Below, one piece after another: positions 54,431 through 64,000 of a stretch of 64,000 nt of DNA. The notes under the pieces were generated by a model that was not told the origin of the DNA, did not search any database, and saw only the letters and a list, made by a program, of their open reading frames with translations. The stretch spans positions 21,303,650-21,367,649 of the forward strand of contig JASXTE010000014.1 of the NCBI GenBank assembly GCA_030280995.1. The letters run 5' to 3'. How positions within the stretch are numbered: position 1 is the first letter of the stretch; every line of letters begins with the position of its first letter. The translations under genes and the position numbers were made by a program. Origin of the DNA: Hemileia vastatrix (Eukaryota > Basidiomycota > Pucciniomycetes > Pucciniales > Zaghouaniaceae).

Positions 54431-56817
54431 ATGGCTTCTGGTTCTGCTATTCCTGTGGTGACTGTCAGTGGGGGGGGGATGGTCCTCCTTCTGTGATGGT
54501 TAGGGAGTGTGTGAGGATTAAAAATTGGGATGGTACCAAGTTTAATGGGGAGGATGTCAAGTGGTTTCTAGAGAAGTATGAAACTGCTGCTGGAGTGGAT
54601 GGTGCTTCTTACCTGGACATGGTGAAGCAGATTATCTTCTTCATTGATGATAGGTCAGTGGAAAAGGAGCTTGTGGCCATGTCTGGCTACAAGAAGAGGG
54701 ATTGGAAATTGTTGTGTAGGGAAATGGTGGATAGATGGGGTGTCAGGTTCACTATGGTGGATCTGAACAAGGTTGTCAGTGAATGGCAATCTTATGGTGG
54801 TGTTGGTAACTTACATAATTACAGGAAGTTTCTGCTACAGTTTGATCCTGTGGTGGAATATTTGGTGGAAGTGGAGGAGCTGGCACATGAAAATGCTGCC
54901 AAAGATGTTTTTTGGTCTGCCCTGGCTAGAGATGTCAGGATTGATGTGTTGAAGGAGTTTTCAAGAAAGGAATTGATGAAAACTCTTTCTAATGGGGACC
55001 AGAAGTTGCCTGCCTTGGATAAGGTGAAGGTGGCTGTTGAGGCCCATTTGAAGTTATTGGCTGTGGACACCTATCAGGAGGGGTGTGCCAAATATGTCAG
55101 CAAAGTCGGTGAGGCTTTGGCTGAAGAGGAAGTTAGGGAGAAGAAGGAGGAGAAAAATTTGGTGCAGGTTCCCAAACAGGAGAGGGACCCAATGGTGGAG
55201 CAGTTGGCTGATCTTACAAAACAGCTGCACATTTTTGTTCAGGAGGCCAAGAAGGTTGATAAGGCACCTTCTCAGCCTAGAGATTTTGAAAGGAGGGCTG
55301 GTAGGAGTGATCCTTGGGTTTGCTCTTATTGTAGTAGGAGGGGGAACAGGTCCAATGATTGTTGGGTACTGAACAGAGATGTGTCTGAAGGAAAAGTGGA
55401 GTTTGATGGCAGGGTTTTTAAGTTCCCTGATGGTTCTTTTGTGAATCCCAGTGAGGGGCAGGCTCCTGTGGATTTGGTCAGGAGAAGGGGTGGTCTCAAT
55501 CAAAGGAGGCCAAGGTTTGAGGAGATTCCTGATCAGGGGAAGTCTTCTGTTAAGGTAGATGAGGATGTCAAGGGAAAGGGGAAGGAGGTCAATAAGGTGT
55601 CTTTTTCTACTTCCTTTGGTGGTTTCGAGTTGTATTCTTGTGGTGGACAGTCAAGTGGTGAATGCTTGGCTGGTGTTTATGATGTGGAAGCAGGAAAGGT
55701 GAGAAGGCCTAAGAGAAGTTCTCAGGCCCAACCAAAGCCAAATGCTTTAAAGGGGGATCCTAAGCTCAGTGCAGCTAGGAAGAGGTACAGAAAAGAGGAG
55801 CTGTACAAGATGCAGAAGGGTATGGCTGATATGGGCCCCCCTAGTTTTGTTGCATTGGACCTGAATGGTGAGCCAATGCCAATGGAGGTGGATTCTGACT
55901 CTGAGGAGGATGTCCCTTTGGATTCATTTCCAAAGCCTGTTGGAGTCAGAGGTTCTGGTGAGGGATCTGGTTTGGTTCCTGTTAATGGTAAATCTGTTTG
56001 TGGTGCTGGTCCTCAAGAATCTTCTAGGAACAAGGTGGTGAAGCAAAAAGCTCACTTTGAGAGGCCAGTAGTGTCTGGTCAAGTTAATGTTATGGACTCT
56101 GTCCTGGAAAGGATGAATCAGGGTCAGGCTTCCCTATCTTATGGGGAATTTTATAATATCAGTCCAAGGTTGGCTGATAGGCAGAAAAAGATGTTGACCA
56201 GGAGAAGGGTTTCTTCTGGTGAGGTAGAATACATTTGTGATTCTGCTGAAAAGTTTGGTGAGGGGTTGGAAACTCATTTTTCTGCTCCTCTAGGATATGT
56301 CAATGTCACTCTGAATGGCAGGGAAGCAAGGGAATTGGTGGATTCAGGTTCTCAGATAAACCTGATTTCTTTGTTTGAGGCAACTCATATGGGCCTCCCC
56401 ATCAAAACTAATATTGGTGGAAATTTGAGAGGGATCCGTGGCCATGTCACTGAATTGGTTAAAACTTCAGAGTTTTTGAAGTTAGATGTTGGAGGAGCCT
56501 CAGGGAAGGTTCATTTTTACATTGCTAAAGGTAATGTAAAAGCAGTTTTGGGTGGGCCATTCTTGATGGATTTTTAGGCAATAATTGGTTATCAATTTGA
56601 TTTGGGAATCAGTTTTGAGTTGACTGGTGAAGACAAAAGGAGACTTCACATGAGGTTATCATCCCCTGGAGAGGATGGTTGGGAGAACAGGCCTGGTTTA
56701 TCTTCAATGTGCCAGTGCATGGACTGCTGCAGGAGAAGGAAGGAAGTGGGTGCTGCCTCTGGTTTTTTGGAGTGCAGCTCAGGCTCTATTGAGAGTCTGT
56801 CTTTTTTAGAGTAATGA
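54431..56817 (+). pseudogene. gag: Gypsy H gag-protease, frameshifted and stopped
   Basis: The natural start is ATG 54431 (MASGSAIPV), but a run of nine G (54470-54478) puts it out of frame with the long body open from 54367. One more G would join them. The body has a Gag core (about 54520-55060), a coiled coil, a Cys-rich segment (CSYCSRRGNRSNDCW near 55320; C-x2-C, knuckle-like) and protease LVDSGSQINLIS near 56335. TAG at 56575-56577 interrupts the protease after FLMDF; the same frame continues to 56817. Confidence 0.82.
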
Positions 56818-57870
56818 GGGCAGATCACCCTAGTGCTGCAACCTCTCCCCAAGATGAGGAAATCCCAGGTTGTAGTAGGTCAGCTCCCTTGGAGATATAC
56901 CAAGTGTATTTTCAACTTTCTCTTTTTAATGTTTCTCTTCTCTGCAAGTATTCATCAAGTTTTTTATCAAATCTCTGTTCTTTCTCAAGATTCTTAATAA
57001 TTTTTAATTCAAGTTCAAAGAAGAAGATTGGTTATATATCTTTATTGAAAGATATTCAGAAAAGTTTTAGGGCGATGAGATTGGGGTCTAAAAGTAATTC
57101 CTCCAAATTGTGCACCACTAGGGTTTCTTCTACACCTTTCAAAAACATTACCTGGGCCACACCTGTGAGCATTGGGGAAACCCCTGGTTATTTTTGTAGG
57201 TCAGAAGAAAACTCAAGAGAAGAAGATAAAAATTTCAAGATAATTCATGAAAATCAAGAAAAAAATCTAAAGATAATGAAGAAAGAAGATGCAAAATATT
57301 GTTGTGAAGATCGTCAAGATCTATTTTTGGGCCTCAAGCATGAGGTTAAACTGCAGAAAATTTTGAAGAGAGAAGATCATCAAGATCGATTTTTGGGCTT
57401 CCAGCATGAGGATAAACTGCACAAGTTTAGAAAATGTGATTCAGAAGATGAATCAAGATTTGAAGATTTGGAAGACAGAAGTGAGGATGAAGATGTGGAA
57501 TTGCGGAAATGTTTTTGAGTGGTGAGATTGGGGTGTAAAAGTAAGTTCTCCCAATTGTGCACCTCTAGGGTTTCTTCTACACCTTTCAAAAACATTACCT
57601 TGGCCACACATGTGAGCAATGGGGAAACCCTTGGTTTTTGTTCCAGGTCTGGTGATGAAGAATTCCTGAAGATCCCTCAAGTTGAAGGTGGAGCGGCAAA
57701 GTATAAGAAGGTAGCGCAGAAGATTAGGCCTGTAAATGAGCCTATGCCTGTGGGTTTGAATCCCCCCCTTGAAGAGACCTCCTTTGTCAAGAGATCCGTA
57801 CTGTACTCCTTTGGTGAAGAATCCTCCAGAATTTGTAGAGACAGCTACGGTGACTGCGGAAAGGTTGAAA
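56818..57870 (+). repeat. Gypsy H linker with a duplicated segment
   Basis: About 140 bp at 57073-57210 recurs at 57523-57655 (offset about 450). Both read RVSSTPFKNIT in related frames. Between them the reading has an internal 20-residue repeat (QDLFLGLKHE / QDRFLGFQHE, near 57320-57430). It separates protease from RT. An intron may be present but I cannot place it. Confidence 0.6.
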
Positions 57871-60800
57871 GTTGTTAATTTTGGTCCTGATGGGTGGTTG
57901 TCTGAAGAAGAAAAGAAGTTGTTGTTGCATGTTATTGTGCTAAGAGAAAAAGCTGTGGCATTTGTTGAGGAGGAAAGGGGTGTATTGAAGCACTCTTATG
58001 GGGAACCTTACTTGATTCCTGTAGTTTGTCATGAACCTTGGAAAATAAAACCTATTCCGATTCCAGCCACTATTAGAGAGGATTTTGTAGAGATTGTTAG
58101 GGAAAGAGTCAGGACTGGGTTATATGAACAATCAGCCTCCAGCTACTCAAGTCCAGTTTTCTGCGTAAAAAAGCAGAATGGAAAGTTGAGGGTGGTTCAT
58201 GATCTTAGAGCCTTGAATAGAGTCACTATCAACGATGCTGGTATGCTACCAAATGCAGAGGATTTCATTGAAGCTTTTTCTGGAATGGTGTGTTATGGTT
58301 TGGGTGATATTATGGATAGTTATGATGAGAGGGAACTCCATACCAATACAAGGCCTCTCACAACTTTTGAGACTCCTTTGGGAAGATTTCAGCTCACTAG
58401 GTTGCCTCAAGGAGAAACTAATTCAGTGGCAGTTTATCAAGCACAGATGGCTTGGATTTTGCAGGATGAGGTTCCTACTCATGCTGGTATTTTTATTGAT
58501 TATGGTGGAATTAAAGGACCATCCACGGATTATGGTAATGAGGTGTTAGCGGAGAACCCTGGCATAAGGAGGTTTGTGTGGGAATATGCAATAACTCTAG
58601 AGAGAGTGTTTTTCAGGATTGAAGAGGCTGGTTTGACCATTTCAGGGTCAAAATTCTGTTGTTATGTTCCTGCTTTGAAAATTCTGGGTCATGTGGTATG
58701 TAAAGAGGGAAGGATTATGGCGAAGAAGAAGATTAATAAAGTCCAGTCATGGCCAAGGCCTAAAAATACTACTGAAGTCAGGGGATTTTTGGGTGTGTGT
58801 GTATATTTCAGGATTTTTATTAAGGATTTTTCTTTGTTGGCTTCACCTTTAAGGAGGTTGACCAGAAAAGATGCAGATTGGGAATGGACTGAAGAGTGTG
58901 AAGAGGTTTTTCAGAATTTGAAAAAGGTTGTTGATGAAGATATTGTTCTTCACAAGTTGGATTATGGTGTTGGTGCTGGAAAGATTTATCTGGCAGTGGA
59001 CTCAATTTATATTGCTGCTGGTGCTGTTTTGTCTCAGGAGGATAAGACTGGGAGGGTCAGGCCAGTAAGATATAAGTCTGTAGTGTTTAATGAGGTGAAA
59101 TATAGGTATTCTCAACCTAAGTTGGAATTGTGCGGCGTAGCTAAAATTATAAAGAAGCTACAGACGGTTTTGTGGGGCAGCATTTTGAGCTGCAGGTGGA
59201 TGCAAAATCTTTGGTTCAGATGATCAATACACCGAGTCTTCCAAATGCTCCAATGACTAGGTGGGTGGCATTTATTAAACATTTTTCTTTTGACCTGATA
59301 CACAAACCAGGTAAAACTTTTACTATGCCTGATGGATTATCAAGGAGACCACCTACAGATGAGGATTCTGATTCTGAAGAGTTTGACGAAGATGTTCCAG
59401 TGGTTAAGGCCAGCAAAAAGGGTGCTGAGGATTTTTCTCTGCTCCCCCATGAGGCTTAACTGGATGATTGTTCTGACCTCCCCCAAGAGGCTAAACTGGC
59501 TGGATCTGATCTTGATTCTGGTGATCAGGATGTTTTTGTTGATGAAGATGGAGTTGTTGTTTGGGACAGCTCAAAATTGGAAAAGTGTGTTTTTGTTAGT
59601 GAACTGAATTCTCACAAGGTTCAGTGGAAAGGGAAGGACATGCCAAAATTTAAAGATTGGTGTCCTGGTTGGGCTGCTCAATTGGCTCATGCTCACACTG
59701 GTGATTTTGGTGACAGAATTGTACCCTTGGATGTTGTTTTGTTGGATTTTTTAGATGAGACCTGGGGTCAGTCTGGGTTTTTTTTTATTTTGGTGGAATA
59801 TCTTTTGACCTTGGAGATGCCAGATATTTGTGATGATCATACTTGGTTAGCAATCAAGAAGAAGAGTCCTGGATTTTATGTGTCAGGAAGATGGTTGATG
59901 AGGAGGAGACATCCAAATCCTCAAGTGGTGGTGACTCAGAAGAAGGGTCAAGAATTGGTTTTGAAGTCTTTGCATGAAGACCTTGGTCATAGAGGCTTTG
60001 GGGAGACTTATAGAATAGTAGCAGACAGATTTTGGTGGCCAGGTAAGAAGTTGGCTGTGCAGGGTTGGGTTCAATCTTGTGAAGAATTTCAAAGAAAAGT
60101 CACTTGAAACCTAAAGAGGTAGGCTGTGCTACTGGTGAATCAACTGTTTTTGGAAGGGTAAGTCTGGATGCTGTCCATATTAAAGAGGGCAGGTATAAAT
60201 ACTTGATTGTTGCTAGGGATGATTTGTCTGGTTGCGTTGAGGCAGTACCTCTGGTTAATTTGACTGCAAAGAATGTGGAAGAGTTTTTGAAGAAGGAGTG
60301 GATTTATAGGTATGGGTTGATGAAGTTGGTGACTGTTGATGGTGGGCCAGTGTTTGGTGCCGAATATAAAGAAGCTGTGGCTAGTTTTTGTTCTAAAGTT
60401 AGATTGGCTACACCTTATTATCCTTATGCTGAAGGCATGATTGAAAGAGGCCATCAAGTTATCAATAATGCTTTGGTGAAGATGTGCAGAGATAGTGCTG
60501 AAAAGTGGAGGCATTATTTACCCTTGGTGTTATTTTCTGATAGGGTCACTGTGAAGAGGACAACTGGCTATTCTCCCTATGAGTTAATGTTTGGTCAGAA
60601 AGCCGTTCTACCAGTAGACTTGGAAGCTGTCTCTTATCTTGGAATTGATTCGGATGACGTGCACTCAACAGAAGATTTGCTCTGTGCCCGGATGCAACAG
60701 TTGGAATGTAGAGAGGAATGTCAAGAGAAGGCATACTCTAGAATGATGAAGATTAGGAATCAATCAGTCAGGTACTGGAACAAGAAGTTGGCTCATAGAC

Positions 60801-61033
60801 TCAGGAATCACTTGAAACCTGGTTTTTTGGTTTTGTTGTATAATAGAAGTTTGGAGAGTCAGTGGGGCAAAATGTTTTCTGACAGATGGAATGGACCTTA
60901 CAGAGTCAGATCTCAGGCTTCTGGAGGTTCTTATGTTTTGGAAGAGTTGGATGGTGCAGTCTTGAAAAAGAGGGTGGCTGCAGACCAAGTGAAGAGGTTT
61001 TATCCCAGAGGCACTAGGAATGAAGAAGATTGA
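57870..61033 (+). pseudogene. pol: Gypsy H RT-RNase H-integrase, inactivated
   Basis: RT runs to 59223. The first catalytic Asp is in GDIMDSYDE (near 58305). The second site reads FIDYGG (near 58492), where this lineage normally has F-x-D-D, so a catalytic Asp is lost. A missing base in a G-run near 59176 shifts into RNase H (LQVDAKSL). TAA at 59457-59459 interrupts it. The integrase zinc region (HEDLGHRG near 59975) has CEEF where CEEC is expected (near 60085), followed by a frameshift near 60098. The DDE core is intact in order: SLDAVH (near 60163), VDGGPV (near 60338) and GMIERGH (near 60435). Ends RNEED at 61033. Confidence 0.87.
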
Positions 61034-62305
61034 CTCCGCAACGAGGATAAACTATGGAACGTTCTTTTTTTTTGTTTTGGAATTTTTGTGGTGTTTCAGA
61101 GCAACTTTTGTGTTGGAAACTTTTTGTTAGAAGGTACCCATGGGTGGGGCTTCTAGATTTGATCTTGGCAAGTGTAGGGGTGACTGATGGGCTGGCTGCT
61201 CTATCAACAGTTACCCCAGATTGTCTGTTTCCAACCCTTTTTCTTAATTTGGTTGAACCCTAGTATTGTTTTCTTTTCACAGGTTTTAGTCCTCTATGAC
61301 TTTAAACTGGAATTCCCTCTGGTTTTCATGTGCTGGTCTCTTCACTCTTATTGGTTTTGGTTTTTTTTGTGTTGGATGTTGTGTTTTAATGAGAAGGTAC
61401 CCAGGGGGGGCTTCTAGATTTTATTTTGGCAAGTGTGGGGGTAACTGATGAGCTGGCTGCTCTGTAGAACAGTTACCCCAGAATTTCTGTTTCAAGTTTG
61501 TGTTTTCACTAGTTGAATTCTAGTTCTGTTGTTTATTATTCAGGTTTCAAGTCCACTATGACTTTAAACTGGTTTTAGACTGGCTTCTTTATCTTTGGTT
61601 CTTTCAGATTGGTGATGGATCACTGGTGGTCTCTTATCATTTTTACTTATTGGAGGGAGCCCACTCAGTGATCATTTCTATGGATCAGACTTTCCCTTAT
61701 TCAACCATCTATGGAGCTGGACTTTCTTTGATTTTGCAGTTTTGTTTTTGCTAGATAGCAGTTTTAGATTATTTTCTTTTTTCTCTTTTTTTGTTTTAAT
61801 TTTTTTATGGGGGTAGTTTAAAATTATAAAATCAAAAAAATATAGGGTGTTACCACATCAGGGTCACCTGGATGTGGGCAAGCATTGGTGGGGAAAGGCT
61901 CATCAATTGGCCAGGCAATTCTATTTTCTTTTTTATTTATTATTTATTTCATGTGTTTCTGTGTTTCATTATTTTTATTATTATCTTCTGAATTTCTAAA
62001 TTTTTGTTTTTTTTCTCTGTTAACCATTTAAAAGAATTAATTGTGTATCCAAATCAAGGTGCACTTGGATGTGGGTAAGGTATCAGGGGATCAGCTCATC
62101 AATTGGCTGGGGGATACCATTTCTATTATTTTTTATATTATATTTTATTTCATTTATTTTATTTCATTTTATTTATTAATTTTAATTTTAGAATATTAGT
62201 AGAGATATAAAAAATAAAAAAAAATAAAAAAAATAAAAAAATTCTGAAATTATTTTTATTAATTGTTTTATATTATTATTATGTTTTTAATCTTTTTGCA
62301 GGAGC
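61034..62305 (+). repeat. Gypsy H 3' region with two pairs of direct repeats
   Basis: Unit 1 at 61131-61393 recurs from 61394 to about 61575 (period 263). Each carries a hairpin of 10-bp arms (GGGGTAACTG / CAGTTACCCC; 61177-61217 with one G-U pair, 61438-61479). A second pair lies at 61845-61925 and 62045-62128 (GGATGTGGG...CTCATCAATTGGC). No coding sequence on the plus strand; A/T runs near 62150-62290. Confidence 0.7.
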
Positions 62306-63875
62306 TCATTGTCTGGATGATGAAGCTTCTGGAGGCTGGTCCGGATTGTGATGATGTTTTTGTTTTTTGTTGGGATTGTGGGAAGCACTGTGTTCTTTGA
62401 AGTGCATCCTTCTGGAGAGATGATAGGGATTGTAATGGTCAGGAATTGGATTAGAGGGAAGCTCAGAGGAGGAAGAAGAAGAGGGAGGAATGGAGTGCTG
62501 GAGGGTGTGTTTAATGATTCTAGACATTTTCCAGTGGTTGTCCAGTAGGCGCTTTCTCAGGGATTTTTCAAAGTCATTCAAAGGTCCATGGAGGGAAAAG
62601 GCTTTTAGCATGTTGGAACACATGGTGCTTAGGTGTTTCTTCATGTCTCCATAATCCAGGGTCAAAGAAGTTTCAAAAGTTTGGCCAACTCCAATAATAG
62701 ATTCAGGAGGAGGGGTGCCAACTAGACAAGAAGAATTGGATCAGTAATTATTTTTGTTGAAGAAATGGAATAATTAATTTGGTACTTACAGATTGGAAGC
62801 TCATCAAATCTGTAAGCAGCTGGGATTTGGATCTCTGACAATTTTGTAATGGTCATAGTGGGTGGATCAACTAGGGAAAGATATGGATTCTCATAGTCTT
62901 CTTCTGAAGGATCCTGAGAAGGTGAACTGGGATGCTGATGTTCCTGGGGCCTAGTTAAAGCAGTGAGATTGTTGTTGTTGTTGTGGTTGTTATTTCTGTT
63001 GGATTCAGCTGGAGGAGGTGCTAGTGATGGAGTGCCAGGGTTTTTAAAGGATGGAGCAGGAGAGGGGGATTTGGAAGCAGACTACTCTCTTCTGGATGGA
63101 TATTTTGAAGAGATGGAACTGTCAGAAGAGTAGTTGGCTGACAGAGGAGAGGTGTAGTTTCTTTGTCTTAGTTGGGGACAAAGTTGTTGTTGTGGAGCAG
63201 TGTGTGGTGTTCTGGTCTCTTCTTGGGATTCTCTGGCAGGTCTCTTAGAAATCTGGGAAATTTTGGTGCTTTTGGACTTTGGAAGCGTGGATTGCATTGC
63301 TCTGGGAGCAGTAGGAAGTAGTTAGGTTGAGTTGTTGTTGTTTTCTGAATGAATTTGGCTGTTTTCTGGCCGTTTTTTGAGGTTTTGGCCCTGATTTTCA
63401 CTGTTTGGTGAGGCGGGCGGGCAGCCTGACATCGGCCGGGCCGCCTGGACACCGTCTAGAAGCCTGGGAGTTGATCTTGAAGCTTTTGGAGCTAATTTGG
63501 CGGAGATAAAAGCAGTTTCTTGGGAAGCTAAGGCTGGTCCTTTGTGTAGAGTGCGGGAAGCTGAGCTACTGGATCTTCTGGAAGGAGCAGAAGATAGAGA
63601 GGAAGAGGAAGGACCAAGCTCTGGGGATCTGGTAGGGGATCTGGAGATGTATTTGTGAGAAGGAGAAGGAGGAGGAATAGGGTAGTTGGCGTCTCTGTTG
63701 CATCTTTTCTTTTTGGAATGCAAGAGTCACAAGCCCTGTTGTAGAATTTGGATTCAGGATTTGGAAGAGTGAATGTGCAAGTTCTGCTCATGTGGATGCA
63801 CTGTTTGCGGGAATAGTCCTTGGGAGCAGTGAAGCAAGGGAGAGTAGAAGGGTTAAAATCAGGAGATCCAGCCAT
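62306..63875 (-). CDS. Antisense accessory ORF in Gypsy H, spliced
   Basis: Begins MAGSPDFNPS at 63875 with a Cys-rich start (CIHMSRTC, then ACDSC near 63730) that could bind zinc. A frame break near 63700 is followed by Ser/Pro-rich segments. A clear intron at 62789-62722 (GTAAGT...TAG, 68 nt) joins ...FDELPI to GTPPPESIIG in frame. The last exon has a helical block (KKHLSTMCSNMLKAFSLHG) and a basic, His-rich end at 62306. I do not recognise the family. Upstream exon boundaries are unresolved. Confidence 0.45.
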
Positions 63876-64000
63876 GATATGTGGTGAGAAAAGATGATGA
63901 AAAGGGATAGGAGGAGATTTTTGTCAGTGATGGGTAGATGATGAAGTGAAGGTGGAAGTTCAGCAGGTTGGCTGTAGAGGTGTGCTGCATGAAATTGGCT

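Larger units (their letters stand above)
53247..64000 (+). mobile_element. Gypsy H, different lineage, 3' LTR off-window
   Basis: LTR, PBS, gag-protease, RT, RNase H, integrase, a long 3' region and an antisense ORF. Composition differs from the neighbours: the coding strand is G/T-rich. The RT wording (GIKGP, ENPGIRRFVWE, LGVCVYFRIFIKDF) matches a known basidiomycete Gypsy group. No second LTR copy is seen before 64000. Many lesions make it dead. Confidence 0.88.

Overview
The window is a transposon graveyard from a large, AT-rich fungal genome. Short introns (57-70 nt, GTAAGT-type donors), Ty3/Gypsy chromodomain elements of basidiomycete type, a PIF/Harbinger element whose partner gene resembles those of rust fungi, and a decayed Tet-like 2OG-Fe(II) oxygenase fragment all point to a basidiomycete, most likely a rust fungus (Pucciniales). 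That placement is inference. I see no convincing host housekeeping gene, tRNA, rRNA or CRISPR array.

Layout. 1-7086: 3' part of a decayed chromovirus (called R0), with a -1 frameshift signal between gag and pol and a 3' LTR ending inside the gag of another element. 7092-10278 (minus): 5' part of Gypsy B1 (LTR, leader, gag). 10279-14908 (plus): 3' part of Gypsy A (pol, 3' LTR). 14909-18227 (minus): 5' part of Gypsy E. 18228-31774: one PIF/Harbinger transposon with perfect terminal inverted repeats and a 3-bp target duplication; its transposase gene is split by G, an 8.8-kb Gypsy with an open 1955-residue Gag-Pol and near-identical LTRs. 31775-34320 (minus): the rest of E joined to Gypsy D. 34321-41069: degenerate oxygenase fragment, an unrecognised broken gene, a small inverted-repeat element and a palindrome-rich repeat field. 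41070-49695 (plus): a Gypsy B whose two LTRs do not match. 49696-52534 (minus): 5' end of A. 52535-53246 (plus): continuation of E. 53247-64000: a decayed Gypsy of another lineage (H) with an antisense, spliced ORF between integrase and the window end.

How it fits together. E was hit by A (target duplication ACCTA, now at 14909 and 52535) and A was hit by B1 (target duplication TTTTG/CAAAA, now at 10279 and 49696). The halves of both hosts now lie about 35 kb apart in opposite orientation. This is explained by one inversion between two inverted B copies. E also received Harbinger, which received G; H later landed in E; R0 landed in B gag.

Three signals may be undescribed. (1) A tandem array of small RNA hairpins, each stem-UU bulge-GAY/RUC inner stem, with compensatory base changes, lies in the 5' leaders of Gypsy A, B/C and D. 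(2) A +1 reading frame overlaps the N-terminal part of gag in four copies; it encodes a coiled coil plus a W-x-W-D-W-type motif, is better conserved than the gag frame, and ends at a G|GTRNGT splice-donor-like site. (3) H, and possibly R0, carries an antisense accessory gene between integrase and 3' LTR.
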